DNA of 64,000 bases from Marinifilum caeruleilacunae (GCF_013141825.1 NZ_RZNH01000010.1:62001-126000); one strand, 5' to 3'. Positions 25,559 through 35,517 are shown, numbered from the stretch's first letter. Translations and numbers: made by a program. The notes: generated by a model not told the origin, from the letters alone.

Positions 25559-26806
25559 CTATCTAAAACTTGATTTTACACTTAATCTCAATTGCGGTTT
25601 TTCCTTGTAGGTTAGGTATCTCCACAACCATTCCAATGGTCCCATTCTATAATACTTCAACCAAATATAGGAAGAAGCCATTTGGAAAATCCAGATTCCA
25701 ATCATCCAGAAAAGCAACTCGAATCTTGTAAACTCGCCGAATAATCCAAAGCCGTAACTATAAAAAATGATGGAACAAATTACGGATTGGCAAAGGTAGT
25801 TCGTAAAAGCCAATCGACCAACTGCTTCGAGACCTTTCATTAAAAATTTAAGCACATTTAATTGGTAAATCAAAATGATTAAACCAATGTACCCTAAGGA
25901 AGTGAAGATGCTTGAAAAGTAATTGTATTGATATCCGTACTTGAAATAATGGATTACTTCCCACCTGTGTTCAGACATTTCCTGTACTCCAAAATGCGAG
26001 ATGATAGCTCCTACTCCAATTCCCAAAACTGCTAATATTGTATAAAACAATTTCGTTTTTTTTGCTGATAAAATCCCCTGGTTCAACAGCACCATTCCCA
26101 ACAGCATCATTCCTGTTGTTCTCCAAATTGAAAGCATAAAGAATGATCCTACCTGGTAGTTTATATTCAACTCGGCCCTTTTGATAAAGATCTCGAACCA
26201 CGAGCCATTCTGATACAATTCAATTTCTGCCGCTAAAGCTTCCGCAGAAGGAAGCATTTCCGCCATTGATTCTTCCAGCATCGATTCGGGCATTGTTTGG
26301 AAAAAACCACCTACAGCATAGAAAAACAACATTGGAATAAAATACAAAAACACGACCAGAACCAATTTCCAGGCGTCTTTCATTTTGCGCATTAACAGCA
26401 CAATTAATCCGATAATTGAATAGGCAACCAGGATATCGCCAAACCAAATAAAATAGGCATGTATCATTCCAAAAAGCAAGAGCCACATCATTCTTCTAAT
26501 GTGGATTTTTGCTCCATCCATTTCTTTTTCGGCCAATCGATTCACAAAAAGCAACATTCCTGCTCCAAAAAGAATAGAGAATATCGTCATGAATTTTAGC
26601 TCAGCAAAAACATGCACAAACCAATATGAAAAATGATCCAAACTACTCATTTCGCCCAAAACCAAAGGATTGGCAAAAGAAGCATTCGGCAAAGAAAACA
26701 GTTGTATGTTGATAAAAAGAATTCCTAAAAGAGCAAAGCCTCGTAGAATATCAAGCGAACGAATTCTTTCTTTCAGGGCAGTTGGGGCAGGATGTGGTTT
26801 TTGCAT
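25559..26806 (-). CDS. DUF418-domain membrane protein
   Basis: A 415-residue integral membrane protein with about ten hydrophobic helices. It begins with the pattern RIRSLDILRGFALLGILFIN, shared by DUF418 and heparan acetyltransferase-type proteins, and ends with the DUF418 block (about residues 270-400: LEAVGRLAFTNYLCQSVICS, then GPLEWLWRYLTY). Function is unknown; membrane acyl transfer or transport is the usual guess. The stop codon touches the rlmB start. Confidence 0.87.
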   Translation of the reverse strand: MQKPHPAPTALKERIRSLDILRGFALLGILFINIQLFSLPNASFANPLVLGEMSSLDHFSYWFVHVFAELKFMTIFSILFGAGMLLFVNRLAEKEMDGAKIHIRRMMWLLLFGMIHAYFIWFGDILVAYSIIGLIVLLMRKMKDAWKLVLVVFLYFIPMLFFYAVGGFFQTMPESMLEESMAEMLPSAEALAAEIELYQNGSWFEIFIKRAELNINYQVGSFFMLSIWRTTGMMLLGMVLLNQGILSAKKTKLFYTILAVLGIGVGAIISHFGVQEMSEHRWEVIHYFKYGYQYNYFSSIFTSLGYIGLIILIYQLNVLKFLMKGLEAVGRLAFTNYLCQSVICSIIFYSYGFGLFGEFTRFELLFWMIGIWIFQMASSYIWLKYYRMGPLEWLWRYLTYKEKPQLRLSVKSSFR

Positions 26807-26941
26807 TTTTTTGTTTTCAAGTTAGCACTTTTCGCGCAAACATTTAATCATAAAGATAATTCCCGGGCAGAATACAGCTACACGAAAATATCCATATATC
26901 TTTAAAAAACAGAATAAGCTTTTTTGATCTGCAGAAAACTC

Positions 26942-28882
26942 CTACTCCCCACGCTCTGCTATCAATTCCTCCAATTGTTCATTGAACTCTTCCCAGGCCA
27001 TCATTTCTTTCTCAAGGTCCTGCTTGGCATCTTCGTATTGGGTAAATAAGGATTGATCCTGCATTTTCTCAGGATTCGAAAGCAGTTCTTCCATTTCAGC
27101 AATCTGCTCTTCGAATTTTGCAATGTTTTCTTCAGCTTTGGCCACATTGCGCTCCATTTTGGTAATTTTCTTGCTCAGTTCTTTTCGTTCCAGGTAGTTC
27201 AATTTATTTTCAGATGGTGCTTCTTCCACCTTCTCCTGTACAATCGCCTTTTTTACCTCAAGTTCCTGTAGCGATTCCATTCTTTTGGCGCGAAGGAAGT
27301 CGTAAATCCCGCCAAGGTGTTCTTTGATTTTTTTATTCCCAAATTCATAAACCTTCGATGCCAAACCATCTAAAAATTCACGGTCGTGAGAAACCACAAT
27401 CACTGTTCCTTCAAACTGCGACAAGGCCTCTTTCAACACATCTTTCGATTTCATATCCAAATGGTTGGTAGGCTCATCGAGCACCAATAAATTTACTGGT
27501 TCAAGTAGCAGACGAATCATGGCCAATCGGGATCTTTCACCACCCGAAAGCACTTTCACCTTCTTGTCAACATCCTCGCCCCGGAACATAAATGCACCCA
27601 GAATATCCCTGATTTTTGTTCTTACGTCGCCAACAGCAACATCGTCTATGGTATCGAAAACGGTTTTGTTTTCGTCTAAAAGCTGGGCCTGATTTTGGGC
27701 AAAATAACCGATTTTAACATTGTGGCCAATCTTACACAAACCGCTGTATTCCAACTCTCCCATCAAGACCTTAACCAGTGTTGATTTTCCTTCACCATTC
27801 TTTCCAACAAAGGCAAGTTTTTCTCCTCTTTCTATTACAAACTCGAGTTCACTCAAAACCAAATGCTCTCCATAAGCCTTACTTAAACCCTTGGCTTCAC
27901 AAACCAAATCGCCAGAGCGAGGTGCTGGTGGAAATTTCAAATTCAGTTTCGATAAATCTTCCTCATCCACCTCAATTCTATCCAGCTTTTCGAGTTGTTT
28001 GATTCTCGACTGAACCTGCACAGCTTTTGTAGCTTTATACCTAAATCTTTCGATGAAATCTTCGGTATCCTTAATCATCTTTTGCTGATTAATATAGGCC
28101 TTCATTTGTTGTTCGCGACGCTCTGCATGCAAAACAACATACTCAGAATAAGGAACTTTGTAATCGTATATTTTCCCTACAGAAATCTCAACTGTTCTGT
28201 TGGTGATATTATCCAAAAATGCACGGTCGTGCGATACCAAAACCACGGCTCCCGGATACACTTTCAGAAAATCCTCCAGCCATTGAATCGATTCAATATC
28301 CAAATGGTTGGTAGGCTCATCGAGCAGAAATACATCAGGTCGGCGCAAAAGAATCTTTGCCAGCTCGATACGCATTCGCCAACCACCGCTAAACTCTTCG
28401 GTTTGTCTGTCAAAGTCACTACGCACAAAACCAAGTCCCATCAGAGTTTTCTCCGCTTCTGCATCAACATTTTCACCACCCATCATGTGGTAACGGTCGT
28501 TCTTATCAGTCAAACTGTTAATCAGCTTCATGTACTCTTCCGACTCGTAATCGGTACGTTCAGCAATTTCAGCATTAATTTTGGCAATCTCCTTCTCCAG
28601 GCCTAAAACTTCTTCGAAAGCTGTAAGAGTTTCCTCCATTACGGTTCTGCCATCTACATGGTTCATTTGCTGAGGCAGATATCCAATCTTAATTTCGGAA
28701 GGGATGGAAACATTTCCTTTGGTAGCTCCCTGTAATCCTGCAAATATCTTTAACAAAGTTGATTTACCAGCACCGTTTTTTCCAACAAGGCCAATTCTGT
28801 CTCTTGAATTCACAAGAAAACTAACCTCTTTAAAAAGAGTAAAACCACCAAATTCAACTGTAAGATTATTTATAGAGATCAT
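26942..28882 (-). CDS. ABC-F family ATP-binding protein (Uup/EttA type)
   Basis: A 646-residue soluble protein with two ABC ATPase domains and no membrane segments. Domain 1 (about 1-250) has Walker A GLVGKNGAGKST, signature SGGWRMRIELA and Walker B LLDEPTNHLD. Domain 2 (about 330-530) has VGKNGEGKST, LSGGERSRLA and LVLDEPTNHLD. The linker between them (about 250-320) is the P-site-tRNA interaction motif region. The C-terminal 100 residues are a charged coiled coil (KKITKMERNVAKAEENIAKF). ABC-F proteins act on the ribosome. It looks like a housekeeping subtype, not a resistance protein, though sequence alone cannot exclude the latter. Confidence 0.92.
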   Translation of the reverse strand: MISINNLTVEFGGFTLFKEVSFLVNSRDRIGLVGKNGAGKSTLLKIFAGLQGATKGNVSIPSEIKIGYLPQQMNHVDGRTVMEETLTAFEEVLGLEKEIAKINAEIAERTDYESEEYMKLINSLTDKNDRYHMMGGENVDAEAEKTLMGLGFVRSDFDRQTEEFSGGWRMRIELAKILLRRPDVFLLDEPTNHLDIESIQWLEDFLKVYPGAVVLVSHDRAFLDNITNRTVEISVGKIYDYKVPYSEYVVLHAERREQQMKAYINQQKMIKDTEDFIERFRYKATKAVQVQSRIKQLEKLDRIEVDEEDLSKLNLKFPPAPRSGDLVCEAKGLSKAYGEHLVLSELEFVIERGEKLAFVGKNGEGKSTLVKVLMGELEYSGLCKIGHNVKIGYFAQNQAQLLDENKTVFDTIDDVAVGDVRTKIRDILGAFMFRGEDVDKKVKVLSGGERSRLAMIRLLLEPVNLLVLDEPTNHLDMKSKDVLKEALSQFEGTVIVVSHDREFLDGLASKVYEFGNKKIKEHLGGIYDFLRAKRMESLQELEVKKAIVQEKVEEAPSENKLNYLERKELSKKITKMERNVAKAEENIAKFEEQIAEMEELLSNPEKMQDQSLFTQYEDAKQDLEKEMMAWEEFNEQLEELIAERGE

Positions 28883-29002
28883 TCTGTTCCGATTTTAGAT
28901 ATGGCGACAAAAATAATGAAGAATGAACAATTAATCATGCTCAGTTCAACACTATTTGTCATTAGGTTTCAGGACTTGTTTAGTACTAAAGAAGAAAATT
29001 GT

Positions 29003-29743
29003 TTACAGATGAGTTTCAACAGCTACTTCTTCGCCAATTGTGGCTTTTTTTAACATTTCCGACTGAATGATATTCTCTTTCACTTCAGTCATTACAATAT
29101 TTTCTGCTTCGGCAAAGGAAATATCGTACACGCGATTTACTTTGGCATACTCCTCAGGAAATCTGGCCAACAGCTTATCGTATAAACGATCCAAATCCTG
29201 TTTTTTCGGATTCTGAAACTCCAATTTCAATTCGAATCTACGAATCAACGCCTCATCAATCATGTCAATTTGATTGGTAGCAGCAATCATGATCGAATTC
29301 TTTGGCAAATGGTCCATCATCTGAATCATACCGTTTACAACTCGTTTCATTTCGCTACTATCGGTATTGTCGTAATTGCGTTCTTTTCCCAAAGAATCGA
29401 ATTCATCGAAGAATAAAACTGCTTCCTGGGTTTCGATCATTTTAAAAGCCGAAGCAATATTTCTTGAGGTTTCTCCCAGTTTGGAAGAAATAATGTTCCC
29501 AAGATTAATTGTCTTGATTTTTTTATTCAGTTTATTGGCAATTGCCTTGGCTGTCATGGTTTTACCACAACCCGATTTTCCGTATAGTAAAATCTTGTTG
29601 ATAACAGGCAATCCGTACTTTGTAAGGATTTCAACATGTTCATATTCTCTCATAAACTGAGAAATCTGCGAAAAAAGTCGTTCGTCAAAAACTACATCGT
29701 TCAAATCAACTTTTCCTTTGTTGGGTATAAACAAGTGATTCAT
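29003..29743 (-). CDS. AAA-family ATPase (single AAA module)
   Basis: A 246-residue protein that is essentially one AAA module. Walker A GKSGCGKT is at residues 55-62, Walker B LFFDEFDS at about 110-117, sensor-1 ATNQ at about 155-158 and the arginine-finger pair RRFE at about 168. It has neither an N-terminal substrate domain nor a protease domain. Such short AAA proteins usually work with a partner encoded elsewhere; the neighbours give no clue. The minus-strand element TAAGTTTG (complement of 29792-29799) is a plausible -7 box about 50 bases before the ATG. Confidence 0.87.
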   Translation of the reverse strand: MNHLFIPNKGKVDLNDVVFDERLFSQISQFMREYEHVEILTKYGLPVINKILLYGKSGCGKTMTAKAIANKLNKKIKTINLGNIISSKLGETSRNIASAFKMIETQEAVLFFDEFDSLGKERNYDNTDSSEMKRVVNGMIQMMDHLPKNSIMIAATNQIDMIDEALIRRFELKLEFQNPKKQDLDRLYDKLLARFPEEYAKVNRVYDISFAEAENIVMTEVKENIIQSEMLKKATIGEEVAVETHL

Positions 29744-29830
29744 GCTTAATTATTGTGTTTGCTGTATTTTGTTGTTGTTAATTTAATTCTGCAAACTTAG
29801 TATTTTATCCGTAAACCTAAACAAGATCAT

Positions 29831-29860
29831 TTTGAGAGTTTTAGAAAAGAATTACATTTG
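29831..29860 (+). promoter_or_regulatory. Bacteroidota-type promoter for the STAS-like gene
   Basis: TTTG (29831-29834) and TACATTTG (29853-29860) are separated by 18 bases, close to the -33 TTTG and -7 TAnnTTTG arrangement of the Bacteroidota primary sigma factor. Transcription would start near 29867, about 55 bases before the ATG at 29922. Confidence 0.6.
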
Positions 29861-29921
29861 CGGACCATTTTGTAATTCAACTTACTCTGTAATAAATAAT
29901 AATTGAATTGTTGAGGTAGAG

Positions 29922-30365
29922 ATGAAATATATACGTTATTCGTATTTGAAGAATGAAAAGCAGTTAATTATTGCTTGCAGTGGAAAAATTATCCGTACTG
30001 AATTAATTGCTGAATTTCAACAGATGTTTTCTCTTCTGGATATTAAAACCAATGTGGATGTTTTAATTGATGTGAAGAATGTAAACCTAAAAGCATCGAT
30101 AGAAGCCAGCAAGATCTACACTGATTTTTTTAACGATGACAAACTGTATCGTTATATCAATAAAATTGCAGTTTTGGCTGATAGTCCCGATCAGGTTGTG
30201 CAAACCATGTTGTTTATGGATGGGGTAAAACACCTGGGAACATCGATTAAAATTTTTAGCATGGAGAGTTCAGCAACCGATTGGCTGAATCGCAAAACTG
30301 ATCAACAAAAAACTTTAAGTGTCCACAAAGCATTATCGAAGCTTGTTTTAAGAAAAGCTTCATAA
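29922..30365 (+). CDS. SpoIIAA/STAS-like small protein
   Basis: A 147-residue soluble protein with alternating strands and helices and the segment NVDVLIDVKNVNLKASIEASKIYTDFF, similar to the core of STAS-like (SpoIIAA-like) proteins found in Bacteroidota. I see no canonical phosphorylatable Ser motif of classical anti-anti-sigma factors. The family assignment is by fold-like pattern, and the function is unknown. It is monocistronic, with its own promoter and a shared terminator. Confidence 0.6.
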   Translation: MKYIRYSYLKNEKQLIIACSGKIIRTELIAEFQQMFSLLDIKTNVDVLIDVKNVNLKASIEASKIYTDFFNDDKLYRYINKIAVLADSPDQVVQTMLFMDGVKHLGTSIKIFSMESSATDWLNRKTDQQKTLSVHKALSKLVLRKAS

Positions 30366-30397
30366 AAAAAGGAGAGTTTTTACAACTCTCCTTTTTT
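30366..30397. terminator. Bidirectional terminator
   Basis: GGAGAGTT (30371-30378) pairs with AACTCTCC (30384-30391), with A-run and T-run on either side. It is shared by the converging STAS-like and glycosidase-like genes. Confidence 0.9.
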
Positions 30398-30402
30398 ATA
30401 TT

Positions 30403-31518
30403 TTACTGTTTCGAATAGTCTTTATAGATTGCTTTTTCGAACTCTACCCAATGTTCATCGGTCATTCTACCTGGTGTAAACAAGCAAATTCCTGTAGCAC
30501 CATTTACCATTGATTCGCGAATTGCCTCGCCTATTTCTTCTGGCAACAGACCGTGGTTTTCCGGATCGGCCTCTTTTAATTTAGTTGCAGGATTAGGACA
30601 AATAAACAGGCCACTGTACACTGGTCGTTCTCCATTTAAACTCTCTACTGATTCTTTACACATTTTACCAATCCACTCTGTTCCTTCCAGGTAAAAATCG
30701 TTGTAATTCATTGGCAGAAATGCATCCAGATTCCATTGATCCCACTCCTGGCGCACCATTTTTACAGCATGCGAATGTGGTCCCGGAAATACTGCAGCCG
30801 TAATGTCTTTTCCTTGTGCATGCACATCTTCTACCAGGCGGTTTACAATTTTTGTAATCAGATCCTGGCGGAATTTTTTCCACTCCTGAAGCTCTCTCGC
30901 TTCTGCCTGATCGGTAATTTCGATTCCTGTTTTTGCTTTAAAATCGGCCTTGCATTTATCGCAATAGCAATAATCAAAATCGGGATATTCCTTATCCATC
31001 ACCAAATCATATTTGTTCCATAGGCCCTTTGCAAGAATCACATCCGGGTAACGGATATAATCCAAATGTACACCGTCTACTTCGGGCAATCGGGCAATGG
31101 TCACATACAAATTCGATAGAAATTTATAAACCTCCTCTTTATTGGGGCACAAAAAAGTATAATGATCCACATAGGCTGGTTTATCGTAAGCCGATTCCCC
31201 ATTGCCATTTACGGCATACAATTCAGCAGGGATATTCTTGTCTCTGCCCTGCACCATTGTTGGTATCCAGGTATGGAACTCCAGTCCAACCTCTTTGGCA
31301 ATTTTCCCAACACGTTGATAAACGGCCGGATCGTGACCTCCGTTGTACATCAATCCATCAATCCCTTTTTCTTTTAAATCGGTAAATTTTTCCAACAGTT
31401 CGGTGTCTGTTGCTTCGCCAGGACCACCTAACCATGCAAAACATGGAACTTTTGTTGATTGATTGGTACCACAAGACACCAACAACAACAAACTGATAAC
31501 AGCAAGTAGCTTGTTCAT
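30403..31518 (-). CDS. Lipoprotein with GHL10-like (glycosyl hydrolase-like) TIM-barrel domain
   Basis: A 371-residue lipoprotein (LLLVSCG, lipid-modified Cys16). The body looks like a TIM barrel: GIDGLMYNGGHDPAVYQRVG, EVGLEFHTWIPTM, the signature VDGVHLDYIRYP, then ITAAVFPGPHSHAV and WNLDAFLPMNYNDFY. The DxxHLDYIRYP pattern is characteristic of the GHL10 / DUF187-type glycosyl hydrolase-like family. A CYCDKCKADFKAKTG segment (about residues 185-200) may bind a metal. The substrate is unknown, probably a polysaccharide at the cell surface. Confidence 0.82.
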   Translation of the reverse strand: MNKLLAVISLLLLVSCGTNQSTKVPCFAWLGGPGEATDTELLEKFTDLKEKGIDGLMYNGGHDPAVYQRVGKIAKEVGLEFHTWIPTMVQGRDKNIPAELYAVNGNGESAYDKPAYVDHYTFLCPNKEEVYKFLSNLYVTIARLPEVDGVHLDYIRYPDVILAKGLWNKYDLVMDKEYPDFDYCYCDKCKADFKAKTGIEITDQAEARELQEWKKFRQDLITKIVNRLVEDVHAQGKDITAAVFPGPHSHAVKMVRQEWDQWNLDAFLPMNYNDFYLEGTEWIGKMCKESVESLNGERPVYSGLFICPNPATKLKEADPENHGLLPEEIGEAIRESMVNGATGICLFTPGRMTDEHWVEFEKAIYKDYSKQ

Positions 31519-31658
31519 AGTAAGATTATAAATAAGATTTGTGGCTTTGGAATACTCGCTAAAGATAACAAATTAAACTTACATGTATCAAGATTAAAGT
31601 ATCGAGAAATACAGTAATACTTTTTGACGATTCAACTTTTCGACTGTTCGACTTTTTA

Positions 31659-31666
31659 TATCTTTG
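31659..31666 (+). promoter_or_regulatory. Candidate -7 promoter element for rlmD
   Basis: TATCTTTG matches TAnnTTTG and lies 25 bases before the GTG start at 31692. A T-rich -33 region precedes it but is not a clean TTTG. Confidence 0.45.
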
Positions 31667-31691
31667 TGCCCAAATTAAAAATAGATAACAA

Positions 31692-33101
31692 GTGGGAAGA
31701 AGAAGAAACAGAAAACCCCTTCTGCAAAACATTAGAATTGAGAAGTTAGCCGCCGAGGGAAAGGCCATCGCAAAAGTGGAAGAAAAAGTATTGTTTGTAA
31801 CAAACGTGATTCCGGGCGATGTAGTGGATGTACAGGTGACCAAAAAACGCAAAAGTTATATGGAAGGTAATCCTGTTTTTTTTCACGAACATTCGCCTTT
31901 AAAGAAGGATGCTTTTTGCGAACATTTTGGTGTTTGTGGTGGATGCAAGTGGCAAAACCTGCCTTACGAAGAACAGTTAAAGTTCAAACAGCAGGAAGTA
32001 ATCGACAATTTGGAGCGTATTGGTAAAGTAGAATTGCCTGAAGTGAATGATATTCTGGCATCGGCTAAAACTGAATTCTACCGCAACAAACTGGAATATA
32101 CTTTCTCGAGCAAACGCTACCTAACCAATGAAGAAATTGCCAGTGGTGAGGATCTAAATCGTACTCCTGCGGTTGGTTTCCATGTGCCAAGATTATTTGA
32201 TAAGATTGTTGACATCAACAAATGTCACCTGCAGCCGGAACCTTCGAATGCCATTCGTTTGGCGATTAAAAAATTTGCTTTTGCCAACGACTTAAGCTTT
32301 TTCGACATTCGCAACCATGAAGGATTTTTGAGAACTTTGATCATTCGAACTGCATCAACAGGTGAAAACATGGTAATCGTTACTTTCTATCACGAAGATG
32401 TTGAAAAGAGAGAAGCTTTATTGAACCACCTGGTAGAAAAATTCCCTGAAATCACATCATTAATGTATGTGATTAACGAAAAGGCGAACGATACCATTAC
32501 CGATCAGGATGTAATCTTGTTTAAAGGACGCGATCATATTTTTGAGCAAATGGAAGATTTGAAGTTCAAGATTGGACCTAAATCATTCTATCAGACCAAT
32601 TCGGACCAGGCTTATGAGTTGTATTGCAAAACAAGGGAATTTGCTGAGCTTACAGGCGACGAAGTAGTTTACGATTTGTACACAGGAACCGGAACAATTG
32701 CGAATTTTGTGGCGAAAAAAGCAAAACAGGTTATTGGTATTGAGTACGTACCAGAAGCCATTGAAGATGCTAAGGTAAACTCTGAAATTAACGGAATTGA
32801 CAATACAAAATTCTTTGCCGGTGATATGAAAAAGGTACTGACCAAAGAATTTATCGAACTTCACGGTCAGCCGGATACCATGATTGTTGATCCGCCAAGA
32901 GCAGGAATGCACGCAGATGTTGTTGAAACCATTCTGCACGCTGCTCCAAAACGAATTGTTTACGTAAGTTGTAATTCGGCAACCCAGGCACGCGATTTGG
33001 CCATGATGGACGAAAGCTATAAAGTAACAAAAGTACAGGCTGTAGATATGTTCCCACACACACATCATGTGGAGAATATTGTGCAGTTGGAGAAAAGATA
33101 A
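31692..33101 (+). CDS. rlmD: 23S rRNA (uracil-C5)-methyltransferase RlmD/RumA-type
   Basis: A 469-residue RumA-family enzyme starting at GTG. Residues about 8-65 are a TRAM RNA-binding domain. The [4Fe-4S] ligands appear in CEHFGVCGGCKWQ plus a later Cys in DINKCHLQPE. The SAM-binding motif is YDLYTGTGTIANF, followed by IVDPPRAGMH, and the catalytic Cys lies in VYVSCNSATQARD. It methylates a specific uridine of 23S rRNA; U1939 is the E. coli target, but Gram-positive relatives can have different specificity, so the exact site is inferred. Confidence 0.92.
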   Translation: MGRRRNRKPLLQNIRIEKLAAEGKAIAKVEEKVLFVTNVIPGDVVDVQVTKKRKSYMEGNPVFFHEHSPLKKDAFCEHFGVCGGCKWQNLPYEEQLKFKQQEVIDNLERIGKVELPEVNDILASAKTEFYRNKLEYTFSSKRYLTNEEIASGEDLNRTPAVGFHVPRLFDKIVDINKCHLQPEPSNAIRLAIKKFAFANDLSFFDIRNHEGFLRTLIIRTASTGENMVIVTFYHEDVEKREALLNHLVEKFPEITSLMYVINEKANDTITDQDVILFKGRDHIFEQMEDLKFKIGPKSFYQTNSDQAYELYCKTREFAELTGDEVVYDLYTGTGTIANFVAKKAKQVIGIEYVPEAIEDAKVNSEINGIDNTKFFAGDMKKVLTKEFIELHGQPDTMIVDPPRAGMHADVVETILHAAPKRIVYVSCNSATQARDLAMMDESYKVTKVQAVDMFPHTHHVENIVQLEKR

Positions 33102-33123
33102 CAATTCCTAAAAAGGAAAAAAT

Positions 33124-33158
33124 AAAAAAGCTCGCAAATGATTCTTGCGAGCTTTTTT
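33124..33158. terminator. Bidirectional terminator between rlmD and the PAS kinase
   Basis: AAAAAAGCTCGCAA pairs with TTGCGAGCTTTTTT around a seven-base loop. It serves both converging genes. Confidence 0.92.
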
Positions 33159-33159
33159 A

Positions 33160-35517
33160 TTATCCTATTTTTTTGGGTATGGTAAAACTAAATTTTGAAC
33201 CTCTGCCAACATCCGATTCCACCCATAATTCACCGCCAAGGAATTCTACAATTTGCTTGGATATGGAAAGCCCCAATCCAATTCCTCCATGCTCTCGTGT
33301 AAGGTGATTTTCGATTTGTCGGAACCTGCTGAAAATGATTTTCTGATGCTCGGGTGATATTCCAATTCCTGAATCCTGTACGTAAAACAAAACCGTATCT
33401 TTCAGGTTTTCGCAACCAATAATAATTTCTCCAACATTGGTAAATTTTATCGCATTCTGTATGAGATTGTTCAATACCTGAACCAGTTTCCCTTTATCTG
33501 TTTGTATCCTCAACTTGGCATTGTACAAATGATCCAATTGAATGTTCAATTTTTTTCTGTTCGCCTCTAATTGGTGAAGATCTTTAATTCCATCGAGCAA
33601 ATGATCGATACACACCGTTTCAATATTTAAATCGAGCTGTTTGGCCTCCAGAAGCGAGGCATTCAAGATATCATCCATAATTGTCATCAGCTGATTTCCA
33701 CAATCTTTAATGATGGTACCATACTCTTTGCGTTCTTCGGCCGTAACTTTCTCGTCGCTAATAAAATCGGTAAAACCTAAAATTCCGTTTAATGGAGTTC
33801 TCACCTCGTGACTTAGGTTGGCCAGGAAAGCACTTTTTAACCTGTCGTTTTCTTCAGCTTTTAAAAGAGCATGCGTTAATTTTGCTTCGGTATTTTTCTT
33901 TTCAGTGATATCGAGTCCAACTTTGATATAGCCAATAATTTTTTGCGCTTCGTCGAGAACCGGCGAAATCGATGCTGATTCCCAGTAATAACTACCATTT
34001 TTGGTTTTGTTGAAAAACTCTCCTTCCCATTTCATTCCTGAGGATATTTTACCCCACAAATCGCGATATACATCAGCCGATTGCTTTCCTGATTTTAAAA
34101 TTCTTGGATTTTTTCCTAGCAATTCTTCAATTTCGTAACCAGTAACTTTACAGGTTCTTGGGTTTACATATTCAATATCACCATCCAGGTTTGTAATTAC
34201 TATGGAAACCGGGCTTTGCTCTACAGCATTCGATAATTTTGTAATTTTTAGAAGGTTTTTATTCCTGGTGGTTACGTCTCTAACCACACAGTGTAATAAT
34301 TCCTTTCCTTCAAACTGTACAATATTGGCATTCACCTCTACTTCCTTCACCTCTTTAGATGCGGTGCGATGTTTTGCCTTGCAGGTTCCCCTTGGGTTTT
34401 TGATTACTTTCTCAATATTTTTCCAGGCAGTTGATTGTCCTCCAATATTTAAATCCCAAATTTTCAGGTTCTGTAATTGTCTTTTGCTATACCCATAAAA
34501 TTCACAAGCCTCATCATTCACATCTTTTATGGCTCCATCTTCGAGCGAAATCAGCATCATTACCGATGAGCTGGAATAAAAGATATTCTTGTAACGATTT
34601 TCAACCTCGCTTAGCTTTTCCTGCAGTTTGACCTTATCGGTTAAGTCAACAGCCGAAACAACAAACTCCTTTTCGTTTAAAGGGAATGAATCGGTATAAA
34701 TGTATTTTCCAATATCGGAATGATAGGAGTAAAAGCTTGTGTTCTTATTATCTTTGATTACCGTATTAAAATGCGCAATCCATTCAGGTTCAGTATTGGG
34801 GAACAAATCCAATAAGGTTTTGCCAACCGCATTTTCTCTCGATATTTCTATAATTTTTTCATTGGCAGGATTCATATCCTTATAAATCAGATCGACCAAA
34901 TCACCTGCTTCATTTTGTACTGCTTCGAAAATTACAATTGCAGAATTCGTAGATGAAAAAAGAGTTTTGTATTTCCTTTCACTCTGAATAAGCTGTTCTA
35001 CCAACTTTTCATTTTCCAATCTATGCTCTTCTATAAGCAAATGATCTTTAGATAAGCTGACTAGCGCTTTATCCTTTTTGTTTTTCAAGGAACTTAAGTC
35101 TTCTTCTATCATGTTTTTAAATTCCTTAAAGAATTTCTTTACTGCAGAATCGAACTTTCGCTTGTTTTTATCAACAATGCACAAGCTGCCAAACCATTGG
35201 CCGTTATCAGCCTTTAAAGGATATCCCAGGTAGGTGATTTCATTGGAGTTTTCCAATAAAAAATCATCGGCTCCAAGCTTTTTATCGCTTGTGAATACCT
35301 TTCCATAATGGGAAGAATCGAGTCGTTCTTTTACACCCAGTTTGAATTCCTTCTGACTGGAATTGCTTTTCAAAAGCAACTCAATATCGGAATTACTTAC
35401 ACGGGTTATAAACACATTGGATATATTGAATGATTTAGAAGTTAAATCCAACACATCCTGCCATTTACTTAAAACAGCATTGGAAATTTTTAATTGGGTA
35501 GTAGTAGTGCCAGACAT
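33160..35517 (-). CDS. Soluble multi-PAS sensor histidine kinase
   Basis: A 785-residue cytosolic kinase without membrane helices. Domains in order: a GAF-like region (about 10-140), three PAS domains (about 180-300, 305-420 and 425-540), HisKA with the phospho-acceptor H570 in LANLSHEVRTPLNG, and the HATPase domain (about 670-785: N-box NLIQNAIKFT, G1 VQDSGIGIS, G2 GGIGLGLSI). PAS3 lacks the NCRFLQ cysteine motif of LOV photoreceptors. No receiver domain or response regulator is adjacent on its strand. It diverges from the cobalamin-sensor operon, which may put it in the same signalling network. Confidence 0.92.
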   Translation of the reverse strand: MSGTTTTQLKISNAVLSKWQDVLDLTSKSFNISNVFITRVSNSDIELLLKSNSSQKEFKLGVKERLDSSHYGKVFTSDKKLGADDFLLENSNEITYLGYPLKADNGQWFGSLCIVDKNKRKFDSAVKKFFKEFKNMIEEDLSSLKNKKDKALVSLSKDHLLIEEHRLENEKLVEQLIQSERKYKTLFSSTNSAIVIFEAVQNEAGDLVDLIYKDMNPANEKIIEISRENAVGKTLLDLFPNTEPEWIAHFNTVIKDNKNTSFYSYHSDIGKYIYTDSFPLNEKEFVVSAVDLTDKVKLQEKLSEVENRYKNIFYSSSSVMMLISLEDGAIKDVNDEACEFYGYSKRQLQNLKIWDLNIGGQSTAWKNIEKVIKNPRGTCKAKHRTASKEVKEVEVNANIVQFEGKELLHCVVRDVTTRNKNLLKITKLSNAVEQSPVSIVITNLDGDIEYVNPRTCKVTGYEIEELLGKNPRILKSGKQSADVYRDLWGKISSGMKWEGEFFNKTKNGSYYWESASISPVLDEAQKIIGYIKVGLDITEKKNTEAKLTHALLKAEENDRLKSAFLANLSHEVRTPLNGILGFTDFISDEKVTAEERKEYGTIIKDCGNQLMTIMDDILNASLLEAKQLDLNIETVCIDHLLDGIKDLHQLEANRKKLNIQLDHLYNAKLRIQTDKGKLVQVLNNLIQNAIKFTNVGEIIIGCENLKDTVLFYVQDSGIGISPEHQKIIFSRFRQIENHLTREHGGIGLGLSISKQIVEFLGGELWVESDVGRGSKFSFTIPKKIG

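Noticed and set aside
27995-28606. 203-codon plus-strand frame opposite the ABC-F gene
   Set aside because: It lies fully antisense to a well-conserved ATPase and has a low-complexity translation; no ribosome binding site or promoter was seen.
26942-28882. ABC-F gene as an antibiotic-resistance determinant
   Set aside because: It has the charged C-terminal coiled coil and layout of housekeeping Uup/EttA-like members, with no resistance context; sequence alone does not support resistance.
32583-33104. 173-codon minus-strand frame opposite rlmD
   Set aside because: It is antisense to the conserved methyltransferase core, rich in Cys, Phe and Asn as expected for a shadow frame, and would begin beyond the rlmD stop with no promoter.
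33160-35517. LOV photoreceptor domain in the third PAS of the kinase
   Set aside because: The segment reads GKNPRILKSG, without the NCRFLQ cysteine needed for the flavin adduct; it looks like an ordinary PAS domain.
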